Source: Neoceratodus forsteri
Taxonomy: Eukaryota; Chordata; Ceratodontiformes; Ceratodontidae
NCBI GenBank assembly: GCA_016271365.2
Contig: CM028131.1
Span: forward strand, 281,354,001 to 281,418,000
DNA: 64,000 nt
Direction: 5' to 3'
Shown: positions 1 to 11,916 of the stretch, one piece after another
Position numbering within the stretch: position 1 is the stretch's first letter
Layout: each line of letters opens with the position of its first letter
The notes under the pieces: generated by a model
What the model saw: the letters and a program-made list of their open reading frames with translations, nothing else
Told to the model about the DNA's origin: nothing
Databases searched by the model: none
Position numbers and translations under genes: made by a program

Positions 1-80
1 AACATCAAATATGTGAAAAAATACAAGAAAGAAAACAATTCATAAGAAAATAACACAGTGAATCAAAAGAAATTCCAATA

Positions 81-3000
81 TCATTCCCATATGCCTGTCT
101 TAAGAGATTTCCTTTCTTTCTCTTTAAAGTAATCAAGATAATTCAATATTTTTGTAAATAATTCGTCAGGGGCGAGGTAACGCTGCTGAAATAAAACCAA
201 CATCTAATCTGCCACACCCAGTACAATATTACTACTGCCATTATGTTCAAAGTACTAGGATTGCAAGATGCCCAAGTATCTGGAAAAGACCAAAGAAAAG
301 AGCTTTGATCCCAGTGGCGCCATACCTTGTTCCAAAAATGTCAACGCTATAAAAACCAGAAACGAAGAATAAATGGCAAGAAAATATAAATGAGACATTG
401 TCTCTACCGTATCTGGACAAGAATCACGGAAACAATATCTGTCAGCTATTTGCTTGTCTTCAAGTTACAGCGACATTAATTCTGTGGACTCCTAACCAAC
501 TAATATCCCACATTGTGATAGGGATCCGTGGTCAGTTAAGCGATTACCAATTTGTGTCCGTCAGTAACGTAAAGTCTGAAAAAATGTCTTCGGTAAAGTG
601 GGATGTAATAATATGTTATATAACTGTTTTCTAGTGAGGGTTTTGATCATCTGTACTGTTATATGCCATGTTTTTAACATATCAAACGTTATCATCCAAT
701 CCAAGATAAAACATAACGCTTTTGTTTTTATGTAGAAAATACCTACATTCCATTCCTGAAAAATTCCAGTAAAGGGACATATGCACAAGGGGTCCAAATT
801 TTAGAGATTCCGTAACCAAAGGTTTCAAATTGGTAATAAAAAATAGAAAAAAAGAATACTATTGGGTGAATCATAGTCACACCTCTGGACGATAGGACTG
901 TATTAAAACATTGCGTTTAATGGGATTTAAACGACTACCCCAAAAACAAGAAAAGAAAAGACTAAGGAGAGGGACGAAAAAACATTTGGGTAATGGAAAA
1001 ACATGTGCTACATGTAGAAAAGTGGGTAGTAAACAGGTCTTAATCAAAAAAATACGTTTCTTTTTGCTTAGATACCATTTATTCCATTTACATATCCTTC
1101 CCCTGCCTTTGTTTATACACAGCTCCCAATTATATTTGGCCATATCTGGAATACCAAAATAAAGACCTAATAATTTATGTGGAGTATCCACTAGTTGAAT
1201 ACCAGCAATCGAGCCTACAGTTGCGATAGACACAGTTAGATTAAAGCATACACTTTTCTGCAAATTTAACCGAGAGCCAATAACTGATAAAAAAATGGGT
1301 AATACTGTACATAGTAATTGTCCTATCAGGACCGTAGGGACAAGAACATATAAGTCATCTGCATAACAGATTACTTTGGAATAGTTTTATCATGAAGGCC
1401 TAGAAGTCTTAAGGATTTGGAAAGAAGTCGAATTATAGGGTCTAGGCGATAACAAATAAAATAACAGCTTAGCAAACTGCCGCACTTCGGCGGATGTAGC
1501 AAGGGAACCACTTTACCATTAACATGTGTCTACATAAGCTAGAGAATAGCATAAACGAAGCCAATTAATAAAAGGACTCGGAAACCCATAAGCATTAAGT
1601 GTTAACCAAATAAATTCTTGAGAAATACGGTCAAAAGCTTTGGAAAGGTCAAAATTAAATAAATAACCGTCAAGGGCTCCCTGTTGACCTTGGGAAAATA
1701 ATTCTCTAAGTAAGAGCAAAGCATCATGAATAGATCTGCCAGTGACTGAACAATATTGGGATGGGGAGAGTACTGACGGTAAAAGTTTACACAGTCGATT
1801 CCCTAACAATTTAGAAAAAATCTTGTAATCAGTATTAAGTATTGTGATCGGGTCTCAATTTGTCAGGTCACATCTATCACCTTTTTATGAGAAATAGCAT
1901 TAACCCTCATACATCTGGTTAGTCAGTCGGTCTTCCTGCAGAAAGGCATTAAAGATAGCTAGTAACTGGTTTGGCATATATTGCCATAAAGATTTATAGA
2001 TTTCCGCTGAAAGACCATCTGACCCAGGAGCTACCCTATCTTTAAAACTAAAAATAACCTGTTTCACTTCCTCAGAGGTAAAAGGTGCCAGAAGTTCAGA
2101 CTTCTGAGGAGTTGTTATAGTCGGTACATCTAATGTCTGTAACAGAAGTTCCATATCAGGTGATTCAACAACAGGGGCCTCAAAAGTTGTTTTGATAAAA
2201 AATGTTACATATTTCATGAGATTGTTTTGTCCAGTAAGTACACGGTGTTGATCATCACGCAATTGGTGTATTTGTTTACTATGAAATTTGTCTGTAGCTA
2301 GTTCAAAAGGGTTAAATTGATACTGTGTCCCAGTGGTGCGATATTTTTGTTCAAAGAGAATAGTTCGTTGTCTGTCATATTGTTCTTTAGCTAGAGCAAT
2401 TTTAACTTCCTTAATACGGGCCGAACAATCAACATTATATATATGGGACTTAGAAAACAATTCTAACAGTTCAGCCCTTAAAAAACTTGCAGTACGGTGT
2501 CTTGTGTCAGCTAGAAACCTAGCATAGTATTTAAAATAAGAAAACACATAGTTTTTAGTGTCAGTCCACCAGTCTATTATAGAATCGTAAAGAATCTCCA
2601 CAGAGATACAGTCTGTAATTAGGTCCTGAAACCCTTTAAGAAACTCAGGAAGAGATAACAAGGACGAAGTTTACTCTCCAAATCTCCGGACCCTGTAAAG
2701 CTATAGTCTCACCTAACGGTATTCGTAGACCTATTAAATGGTGGTCCGAGGTAGCCATAGGTGTAGTAATACCAGTCGCAACCTCAACAGTCTGAGAACA
2801 AAACCAAAAGTCAATTCTGGAGGTCAATTTTCCTTTTGAAAAGGTAGGTAACCGGGATTGAGCCAATATATCAAGTAGATGTGTCTCTTCAATAATGGTA
2901 TGTAAAACAGACGTATCACAATAGGTTTTCTTATTAGGGGGAATGTCCAAGCTGGTATTAAAATCACCACCCCATAAAATAGTTCGGTTAGTAAATAAAA

Positions 3001-3390
3001 ACGGTTTGATCAAACGGAAAAGCTGAACTCTGGTAGCTTTTTGTTGTGGTGCATAGATATTAATAAGTCGATATGGGGAATCATACCACAAAAGATCCAA
3101 TATCAAACCCTTCCGGGAATTAAATCTACCATTTTTTGCAAAAGGAAAAGTGAAGAACGAAAACAAAAGCCCACACCAGAACATAAATCCTGCCCTACAG
3201 ACCAATAAGAGGGCCCTAAACCCCAGTTCCGTGAGGCAGTTGTGACTTCCTCCGCTGTATACAACCTAATGTCTTGCAGCAAGTAAATATCATAATTTAA
3301 GCTTTGTAATGCTGAAAAGGTTGCAGTACACTTATATGGAGACCAAATACTATTAACATTAAGACTGGCTAGTCGTAAAATAGACATAAG
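81..3390 (-). pseudogene. E1 ORF2, AP endonuclease plus reverse transcriptase (broken)
   Basis: The order on the minus strand is that of a LINE ORF2. The APE endonuclease occupies about 3390-2690, with LASLNVNS, LLQDIR, INIYAPQ, GGDFN and SDHHLIG. An RT N-terminal block contains PGSDGLSAEIYKSLW (near 2010). Further RT motifs follow in 1809-1519, including DLSKAFDRIS. The catalytic YADD is at 1354-1365, then RLNPIKRN near 920. The C-terminal part continues in shifted frames through 797-561 (TWHITVQM) and about 230-83 (FQQRYLAPDELFTKIL), matching the end of E3 ORF2. So the coding part reaches 81, although single open frames stop at 877. At least six frame breaks are present. The EN and RT core residues survive better than the reading frame. 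Confidence 0.82.
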
Positions 3391-3429
3391 CAAAGAAAAA
3401 AGGTAAACCACAGATAGCAATAAACACTT

Positions 3430-5456
3430 AATTTCTTTTTCCGTGTTCTGACTGATTTTTTCCGTACAGGAATCCCAGAAGTAGTGGTTAATGGCATTGA
3501 GGCAGCCGTGGAAGGTTGGGAAAGAGAGGAGTCATCTAAGTCCTCTTCTTCCATAGCATTGCCCCAACTTTGTGTAACGGATCATAGGGATTTGAAACCG
3601 GGATGGGAGGCATAGTTATTGGGTCTACCTGTTTGGTAGAGCGAAGACAGCGAGTTGTTGGCGGGGGTGAATGATCCCCTAGCCCTACATCTTCACTAAC
3701 TGGAAGAGAAGTAGGTGGGTCTACAACGGGGCTGGAACAGAAGTGGTGGGCATCGTACTGCACACAAATCTCCATAGATTCAGGGGGTTGGGAGAATCAA
3801 CCATATCTAGTAAACTCTCAGAAGGAGTAGAAACCTTCACAGACTGAGGTACCAAGTGGAGAGACTTATAACTGTGTTCCCTATAGTGTGCACAGAGCTT
3901 CGAGGGGGGGGAGGGGGGCATTGTGCAGTAGCCGATGATTTGGCTATATAGGAATCATGCTCTGTGTAATCCATAGTATTATGGGCCGCCCATGGACAAG
4001 TTTCGAAAATGTGGGAAGGATCACCACATAAATTACAAGTAGGTGGTACCATGCAAAATAGCACTGAATGACCTAACAGACCACAAGAAGCACATTTCAA
4101 TTGTTCACAGTCTGAACTCAAATGGGATAACGAACCACATCTATAACAAGAACGTGGCTGACCAGGATAAAACAATACACCTCGGTCCCTGCCTAGATAG
4201 AAACAATTAGGGAGGTGTTGTACCCCTGCTTCAGTGATTTTAAGTTGTACAGTAAACTTCCACCCTCCCGTCCAAAACCCATTGTCATCTATGACTGCAT
4301 GTGGAACACCAGTCACTGTACAAGCGTTGCTCTTACCAGTATACAATATCTAGTACATTAACTCCTTCATTTGAAAGAGAACAGTTACAACTTTAGCATT
4401 GGTCTGGTAAGAGGAATAACAATAAAATGTTTCCAAACTGAGTCCATCCGGCAGTATAATAAGCTGCCCAAAATTTATCTAATAATGTAGCAGTTCTGAA
4501 TGAGATATCAAAGTTACGATCTCTGAGGTATGGATAAAGGCATAAACATCAGCAGGGCGAATCCCTAGAGAGTCAATTAGTAGAGATTTGCCCACATAAT
4601 GATGGTCAGGGGAAGTTCTAAGCCTCCTTTGTAGTGAATTCGGCAACAAAACGTTTTCTGGCTGGTACGTCCTTTTTTTTAAAGAGGGAGGCATAACTCA
4701 CTGGTTTAAAGGCTGATTTGTTGGGGGAGGAGAGTCAGGAAGAACAGTACCTGTAACAGCTGTAGAGTCCCGATCGATACTCCGGTCTAGTGGCACAGGG
4801 TCCGATGCTGTAGTGTCCAGAATCTCTGTATCTGTGTTATCTGGCGTTTTGAGTCCTCCATCGACGTTCTCTGTTGTGCAAAGGTCCATTTTCGGCTGGG
4901 AAACATCGGGGCTCCTGGATTCAGCCGAGGAAGGCGGAAGTGACGCGGCATTCCGATCCGTCACCAAAATTGGTCCCTCCATCAACAGTGTACCCGAAGG
5001 ACGTTCCTCCTGGCTCGAAGAAGCTGTTCCTGGCAACAGGATCGACGGATCTGGTATCCATGCCTCGGGGGTCTGTATCCAACCTGCCACCTGCAGTGCT
5101 CTTTCAGGGGACCAAGCAGCAAAACGGGCTGAAAAGGGGAAAGAATCCCCATCCATTTCTTGAACGCCAACAGTATCACCTTGCAGGTCAGCAGCGTTTG
5201 TTTTAACACTTTTCTTTGCCATATTACAGCAAACTGTCTGTCCCAGTTCTAAACGTTTCCATTTCTTATCCTCCTCAGTAGCAATATGCATTAAGGCATT
5301 GGTCTCACCTGTGTCAGACTGGGGCAACTCTTCATGTACCACTGCAGAATCATATTGTAACTCCATTACTGATGAAAAAGCAACCTCCTCAAGTGTTGTA
5401 TGGGGTATCTGAGGACCATCATCCACCACCTCTACTCCTGCTGGTGACTGAGACAT
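3430..5456 (-). pseudogene. E1 ORF1, CCHC nucleic-acid-binding protein (broken)
   Basis: Starts at the ATG at 5456 (MSQSPAGVEV). An acidic, low-complexity N-terminal part of about 250 codons ends at an in-frame stop at 4698. The frame resumes at once with a conserved block (4694-4479: DHHYVGKSLLIDSL, DVYAFIH) that has counterparts in E2 and E3. A third block (4346-3837) contains WTGGWKF followed by three knuckles of the form C-x2-C-x4-H-x4-C: CYRCGSLSHLSSDC, CASCGLLGHSVLFC and CNLCGDPSHIFETC. A basic tail rich in K and R ends near 3430. Family role: the RNA-binding ORF1 protein of the retrotransposition particle. The protein is broken by several frameshifts. It lies upstream of and abuts ORF2, as in other Tx1-type elements. 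Confidence 0.8.
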
Positions 5457-5502
5457 TCTGAACTGAGTCCAGATGTCTCATGGGAAGGGTTCCCCACCCC
5501 TC

Positions 5503-5512
5503 AGAGTAGGGG
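5503..5512 (-). other. Tx1-like LINE target motif between E2 and E1
   Basis: The plus strand reads AGAGTAGGGG, which is CCCCTACTCT on the strand of the two LINEs. It follows the 3' end of E2 (minus-strand AAATAAAAAC) and directly precedes the 5' end of E1. The same motif flanks E3 on both sides (14948-14957, 20793-20802), and a shortened form (CCCCTACT) flanks E2 at 11732-11739. It is best read as a remnant of target duplication within the SINE core. Confidence 0.75.
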
Positions 5513-5781
5513 TGTTTTTATTTGCAAAAATAAACATAAAATACAACACGTTTTCACAGAAATCAAATAATAGCCAAAAAGACTACAAAACTATATCCAT
5601 TTAACTTCTTAGATCCACTTCTTGAACACCTGCTATCAATCTGTTTTTCACATTTATTCTTGCTTCTTCAGTTTCTTTATTTATACTTAATAAAATGAAA
5701 ACCCTTTCCATAATTTCTTTAGTAATCCTGGGGATACTCTTAACATATCAGAGGCAAAAATGTTCTCCAACTCTTTAACAA

Positions 5782-8700
5782 TTAGCCTACTAATGCAAAC
5801 ATCGACATTTTCTTTTGATATATAACCCATTGTATTCTGGCTTGCCACAGGAAGTATTTGAGACATCCCAAAAATAAAGTCAAAGTCCCCTTATGCAATC
5901 CGAATGAACCCACTGGAGACACTCCTAAAGCTAAGAATTCATATGTCATATTTTTCAGCCATGTCAGGTTCCATACATCTGCTAAAAAAACCCACAATCC
6001 TGAAGCATAGGAACAATCTAGTAAAAAATGGATCATGGATTCCTCCTTATTAATGCATTCAAGGTAAGGGCATAACCTTTCCTGTAAGACTTTATATTTT
6101 GCATTCCCCCTAACATTCAGTCTTCCATAGAAAATTAACCACTGTACCTCCCACTGTTTTTTGGGCAACCTAGGATTATTCAATTGAGCCACTACAATGG
6201 GGTTCAGAGTTAATGGGCAGTTTTTAAATTCCGGCTCTTGTGGGTATAGTTTTTTCATTAGATGGTGATACAAGTCCCTTGTACTATATGTGAGTGCTAC
6301 TGTCTTCTGTATTTCCCATTTATATAATTTTTGTGCCGTTGGCCGAAAGTGCTCTGGAATATGTAGATATTTATTAAATTTAGGGGCTAAAGAAGTCCAA
6401 CACTTAAAGTATTTCCCCATAATTATTAAATTCCATGAATTTTCAGATCTGGATTCCGATATCAACCCTTCTTTCAAGGAGTTGGTAATAAAGAAAACAT
6501 GGGCGTATACCACTGGGTCTATCATTCCTAAACCCCCCTGTTTTATTGTTAGGTAAGTAAAACTTCTTTTAACCGGGTTTAGACGGTTACCCCAAAGCAT
6601 CTGAAAAAAGATGCTATATAACTTGGTTTCAAATTCTGTTGGTAGTGGAAATATCATTGCCACAAATTGAATAATGGGCAAAAGGAATTGTTTAATTATC
6701 TGAACTCTTTTAATTTTAGACAAATGCCATTGCTTCCATCTAGAAACTTTATTTTCAACACTCCTAAGTATCCTCTGCCAATTATCATTAGGAACATTCT
6801 GAGGACCAAAGGTAATGCCCAAAATTAGCGGTCTCTAGAAAAATGAATTTTCTCCAGCCATAGTTCAAATCCCACCCCCAATAATCAGTCCTTTTGTTTT
6901 ATTTATGTTTATTTTTGCATTAGACACTGTAGTAAATTCTTCAAATGCTCTCATAAACCCGTAACTGATGAACAGTCCTCCAAATATATAACAAATCATC
7001 AGCATAAGCTTGAATATGTAGCTGTGCTAGACTGTTTTCTATATTGTATCCCCTTCATTTCTTTGCCTCCAATGCAGTTCGTAAAAGGATCAATAGCAAA
7101 TGTATATAAAAGGGGGCTTAAAGGGCACCTATGCCGAACCCTCGTGGTTAAAGGAAATCCAGCCGTGACTCCCTCTCACAAAAGGAAAACCATCCCACTC
7201 TGGTACAATTGCTCAATTAAATTTGTCAGCTAACCTGCACCCCATAATGCCTCAAAGTTTTAAAAGAAATGGCAAATGGACCCTGTCAAATGCTTTATCC
7301 AGATCAGCTGCTACTAAACAACCTGTTAATCCATCTCATTGAAATAGTCAATTACATCTCTTATCTGCATGATGGCAGATTGAATTCTTCTCCCTGGCAA
7401 GCCACAATATTGATTAGTGAAATCACTTCCCTTGCATGATGTTTAAGCCTTTCATTCAATATTTTGGCAAAGATTTATAGTCAGTATTTAATAGGGTGAT
7501 TGGTCTCCAATTCCCCATATCTTGCCTGTCACCTGATTTAAAAATATAAGTTAATAAACCTTCTGAAAAGGAGGGTAGATCGATTCTTGTCTAGAAAATC
7601 TTGAAATAATAGGCCCAGGCATTGACTTAGTTCATCCGAAAACTGTTTATACAAGTTATTTGTGAGACCATCTAGACCAGGTGAAATATTTAATTTTAGA
7701 GACCTGATAGTTTCCATAATTTCTTTCTGGGAGATAGTATCCCATTCTGCTTCCTTGTTATGCCTTATACATGATACTGGAATCTTGTTTAAATAATCCT
7801 CTATCTCTGTTATAGAAATAGATTTTTTAGGATTAAGGGAACCAAAATGTTCCTTAATTACCTCTCTTAATTCCTGCTCTGAAGTTACTACACCCCCATC
7901 AGATCTTTTTAGCTCCTCCAAACCCATTGAATCTCTAAGTTCTTTGCACATCTGAAAGGGGTCCCCAAGAGGTGATTTGTTTACTCCATTAAGTAATATG
8001 GCCTGCATTGTTTTACTTCTGTCGTACTGATATTCTTTAATAGCATCTTTTAATAAGGAGATTTGATCTGAGTAATCCCACCTAGATGTGTAAGCTAAGG
8101 ACAAAATTCTCTGAAGTTGCTGTCTCAAACTTAGATAGCGCAGAAATTTTTCATTTTAATTTTCCTCCCAGTATTTTTGAACAGGTTAATAGATCTGCTT
8201 TTGTGTCTAACCACCATATACATATATCTGTGTATAAAAGGCTACTGAAAGCCTAGCCTTCAATAGTTTCTTATCCTAATCTGGATAAAATTTAGTTCTA
8301 GCACTGAATTATTAAGCTTCCATCTTATGTGTCTTATTTCTGTCATCTCTGGAAGGAAAAGGTGCTTACCAAAAATGAATGATCTGAAAATTCACAGGAA
8401 AAATTTGGAATGAGTTTATGTGAATGTTTGAAGAAACAAACATATGGTCGATGAGAGAAAAGATTTCCCTTTTGAAAAGAAAACTTATTCTTAAGATTTA
8501 AAGAGTATTACAACTCACTAAACCTGCATCTCTAAGGATTTTACCTAAAGCGTTAGTATCGCAGTAGGTTTTCTTGCCACTTTGTTTACCATGTATAAGA
8601 TCTGGAACTGTGCAGTTAAAGTCCCCTCCCCATAACACTCTGACCGTCGTGAATAAAAAAGGCTGCACCAGTGTTAGGCAGTTCACCCTACCTGATTTAG

Positions 8701-9053
8701 TTTGAGGATTGTAGATATTAATGAAACGAAAACAAAACCCACACCATTTCCCATCCAAAATCAAAACTCTCCCTGGTACCAAGTCTATCAGATTATGCAA
8801 CTGAAATGAAAAGAGTTGAATAAAATCCCACTCCATCGCAACATCCTCCCAAAAGACCAATAGGATGGGCCCCACAGCCAATCTTTTTAAATGCTAACCT
8901 TTGGTCAATGGTGGACATCCATGTCTCCTGTAAAACGACTGACAAAGGAAAATCATGTATAAAATTAAACACAGCTAGCCGTTTAGCTTTATTTAATAAG
9001 CTATAGTGTTTAATGCACCCCAGGAACACACCATAGTCCTTCATAATGGTCAA
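5782..9053 (-). pseudogene. E2 ORF2, AP endonuclease plus reverse transcriptase (broken)
   Basis: APE segment 9053-8498 has VVLQETW, INIYNPQ and LWGGDFN, so the catalytic GGDFN is retained. The RT N-terminal block 8128-7538 has SLKLNISPGLDGL. RT middle motifs lie in 7540-6830: RHRCPLSPLLY near 7130 and the catalytic YADD at 6995-7006. The longest intact piece is 6822-5782, 346 codons. It contains GNRLNPVKRSFTYL and a C-terminal C/H region (CPYLECINKEE, IHFLLDC) equivalent to the zinc-finger-like end of L1-type ORF2 proteins. The stop at 5782 is about 270 bases before the element's 3' end. Several frameshifts separate the blocks. Confidence 0.82.
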
Positions 9054-9059
9054 TACCCT

Positions 9060-11684
9060 TCATTTTTCCTTTTTCTTTTTTTATCCTTATAGTTGTCTAG
9101 TATCTGAGATTTGGTTGAAATAGTGGATTTTTGGGAGTCTGATTCGTCCCCTTCTGTCTTACCCCAAGATGTAAACAGAGCCGCATAAGTATTGCTAGTC
9201 TCCATCTGGCAATCTGGGGGGGACCTTTAGCATGCAGATTTCTTGCTGATCTGCTGCTCTGGAACCAGTACAAAAAGTATCCTCTGACTTTTTACCATTT
9301 CTGTTTTCCTACTTTCTCATCAGAAAAACAAACAGGGAATGTTTAAGATATTCAGAGGACCCATTCCATCCTTTTTAAATGTCCTTTTGCTAACATCAGT
9401 ACCCTGCTTATTTCTTTGATTTTCAGGAAACACTTTTCCCCTGGTACCACCATTTTTGAAACCTAGTTTTCCTTTCTGTTGTACCTCTGACTTCAGAGAG
9501 TTGTACCACAGAACTAGGAACAGAAATGGAAACCCTCCTGCAAGGGGTGGATAGAACCACAGCTTCCTGTGCTTTCTGTATATAAGACTCAGAACCAGAA
9601 CTATGTGACAAATTATATGCGCCCAAGGGCAGAATTTAAACACATGACCTTTGCCTCACATAAATGCAGCAAGATGGATTACCACAAAACATAATTCGTG
9701 CCTACCTCCCACAATTATCGCATCTGGGTTGGTCACAAGACTAGACAGGTGAGTCTTTGCTCCACATTTATAGCAGGCACGAGGCTGTTCACTGTAAAAG
9801 CAATACCTCTGTCCTTTCCTAACAAAAAGAGTTTGAATGTGCTCAATTCCTGCTTCATTTTGCTAAGCTTAACTTTATATTTCCACCTCCCCATCCAAAA
9901 TTGTTCTGAGTCTAAAATAGGCTCAGGTTCACTTAAAACATCACACCTTTTTTTAGCCAGAATGTAATATCTTCTACCCAGACCCCTTCATTCCGAAACA
10001 TTATAGTGACAAATTTAATCAAGGGCTTTGACAATGGTATCACAATAAAGGGGTCCATGTTGGGAAAATTTTACTTGCCCATAAGCGTAACCAGAAGAGG
10101 TCAAGTGCTTGTTGAGACCAAAGCTGATATCAAAATTATCTTCACCGAAATGTGTATAAATGCATAAACATCCTCGGGAGAAAAATGCAAAGAATCTTTC
10201 AGTAAAACTTTCCCTACGTAATGTCTGTCGGGTCTGACTTCCAATCCCCCTTTATACCGTAAACGCACTGCATTCCTCCTTGGAGCAGCTTCTCTTTGTG
10301 CATTGGAAAAGAGCTCCGACAGCAAAGGCTTTTTATCTGGTTCCTTTTGGGGGGGGGTACTAACAATTCCACTGCAGGTTTATGAGACACAGCAGCCTCA
10401 GCTGAATCACTCAAGTTATTCAGGTTACCTGCAGTACCTAAAAACATACACTCCTCTACCTTCTTATCTGTACCTGAAACATTTTCCTGCAGTTGCACCT
10501 TTGGAGCCCACTCAGGAGAATCCTGAGAAAAAGGAAACTTCGGGCCCAAGTGGGTCAGGAATCCATCCACCTGATTCAACAGAGACCAACCTGCCCCACT
10601 TAGAGCTTTTCTGGCGTCCAGTCTTTTGCCCTCATTATTTATAATAGACACTGCTTTATTACCTAAACCTAATGACATTTGGCATGGGAATTACATTTTC
10701 CTTGTGTGCCCCTCAGAAAAGAAAATTCTGTAACCCTAATTGAGAACCTACATTAGACTGATAAACCACATTTTATTTGCCTCTACTGCATCCCCTGCTT
10801 CATATTATTATTCAACACAAAACCTTTTATTTTATCCATAGGGACAGCAAAGTCAGTAAAATCCATAGGCAAAGTGGTACAGCTCTTTTCAGCATTAGTT
10901 GAAATAATGTCCTGTTCCTCCTTCCTTTGTGCAGGCTGAAAAGACAGGCTACAGTTTTTTTTGAGGCTTTCAGGCATCCCAGACTTTTCTTCTTTTAAAT
11001 CCTCCCCGACTATATTGCAGCAGAGCGCTTCAGAGCTCCGGTCGTTCATAGCGCTATTTTCTGTCATTAAAAGCCGAGATCTGAGCTCCGTTTTTACACC
11101 CGAAACAGTAGCAGTGTTAATTTTGGAAAACGAGCTTGGCTGCAAGACGACAGGCAATTCTACCTGTTTGGACAACTTTACAGTCATTTCTGGAGCTAGA
11201 ACAGGCAAATTCTCGATGTTGGGAAAATAAAAAGTACCTGTTTGAATTGTGACGCCTTTCACCCGGGGCACAGTTCCATTGGACAGCCGCCAGCTCACAG
11301 ACTCTCCCAATCTCTTCCTTCTTCTTCTTGCTCCATGACCACCTCTGGTTGCCTTGTTTCCACCATTTTTCATCCTTCCTTGTATTGCCATTGCAAATCA
11401 GGTTCAGGTTCAAATCCTGCTGCAGCAAATAAGGAATTCACAACCAAGTTGTAATCTTGTGCTCAGAGCCACTCTCTTCCTCAAGATCTGCAGATGCCAT
11501 TACAGGCAATACCTCTGGCTATAGTTCTTCAGTAAATTCCTTAGTAAGCTCCCTGAAGATTCTCCTTTCGAGCTTAAATTTGAAATAAATTCAGCGAAAC
11601 ACCGGCTGCAGCCTCTAACATGATAATAGTAGGAGACGAGGCTATCTCTCTCCTACTGCAGACATCCTCCTCCTCCTCCGCCAT
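9060..11684 (-). pseudogene. E2 ORF1, CCHC nucleic-acid-binding protein (broken)
   Basis: The likely start is the ATG at 11684 (MAEEEEDVCS), in the same CCAAGATGGCGGA context as E3. Recognisable segments on the minus strand are 11391-10783 (basic, RRRRKRLGES), 10678-10214 (KALSGAGWSL, comparable to the GAGWIQ block of E3) and 10325-10101. The last contains YKGGLEVRPDRHYVGK and LLKDSLHFSPEDVYAFIH, the block shared by all three LINEs. The zinc-knuckle part is eroded: CYKCGAKTHLSS near 9780 and FKFCPWAH near 9635 are visible but not complete. Role by family: ORF1 RNA-binding protein. Confidence 0.75.
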
Positions 11685-11731
11685 CTTGGTCCCACCAGAA
11701 AATGGGTCCCCCCTGCTCACAGGAAGCAGTC

Positions 11732-11916
11732 AGTAGGGGAGTTTCCCTGGTGTCCTGGCCAAATTTCCCTCATTCACTAAAAATACCACCAACAGCTTAA
11801 TCTGGTTCAAAGTCAGTTGGCATTCATCTGTATCCCCCTCCCCGGGTCGTGCCTGAAAATAGGCAGGATTTGTTTAGTGCACTTACCCGGTCAACAAAAA
11901 CTAAATAAATAAATAT
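11732..11916 (+). repeat. SINE, 3' (tail) half, interrupted by E2/E1
   Basis: The sequence from AGTAGGGG through GTGTCCTGGCCAAATTT, a central stretch with CCAACAGCTTAATCTGG, and a tail with CTGAAAATAGGCAGGA and CCCGGTCAACAAAAACT ends in AAATAAATAAAT. By eye it is nearly identical (reversed) to 14767-14957, the matching half of the SINE that hosts E3. The head half of this copy should lie beyond the 3' end of E1, outside the window. The tail resembles the 3' tail of the LINE at 43469. Confidence 0.75.

Larger units (their letters stand above)
1..5502 (-). mobile_element. Tx1-like non-LTR retrotransposon E1, nearly full length
   Basis: Reading on the minus strand, this is a two-ORF LINE. ORF1 has three CCHC zinc knuckles and ORF2 has an AP endonuclease, a reverse transcriptase and a C-terminal region. 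The 5' end lies directly after the motif CCCCTACTCT (5503-5512 on the minus strand), with only about 45 bases before the ORF1 ATG at 5456. ORF2 ends at a stop at 81-83, and the AT-rich 3' UTR runs off the window edge, so the 3' junction is not visible. The combination of CCHC ORF1, APE and RT is that of the Tx1 clade of L1-related elements. Many frameshifts and stops make it inactive. Unlike most LINE copies it is not 5'-truncated. Confidence 0.85.
5513..11731 (-). mobile_element. Tx1-like non-LTR retrotransposon E2, near full length
   Basis: A second minus-strand LINE with the same architecture as E1 and E3. The 5' end is at about 11731, next to CCCCTACT of the SINE. A short leader is followed by CCAAGATGGCGGA (ATG at 11684), the same context as the ORF1 start of E3. 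Then come ORF1 (about 11684-9060), ORF2 (9053-5782) and a 3' UTR ending in an AATAAA-like run at 5513. Both ends abut the target motif. The sequence differs clearly from E1, so E2 and E1 are separate insertions of different subfamilies and not a duplication. Frameshifts are numerous. Confidence 0.83.

Noticed and set aside
1..11731. E1 and E2 as a tandem duplication of one LINE
   Set aside because: ORF1 and ORF2 differ strongly in sequence, E2 has a longer leader, and the UTRs are unrelated.
11747..11916. Reading the shared sequence upstream of E2 and E3 as a LINE 5' UTR
   Set aside because: E1 lacks it, the complementary half of the same repeat abuts the 3' end of E3, and the target duplication lies exactly between it and E3. 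A SINE host explains all of this.
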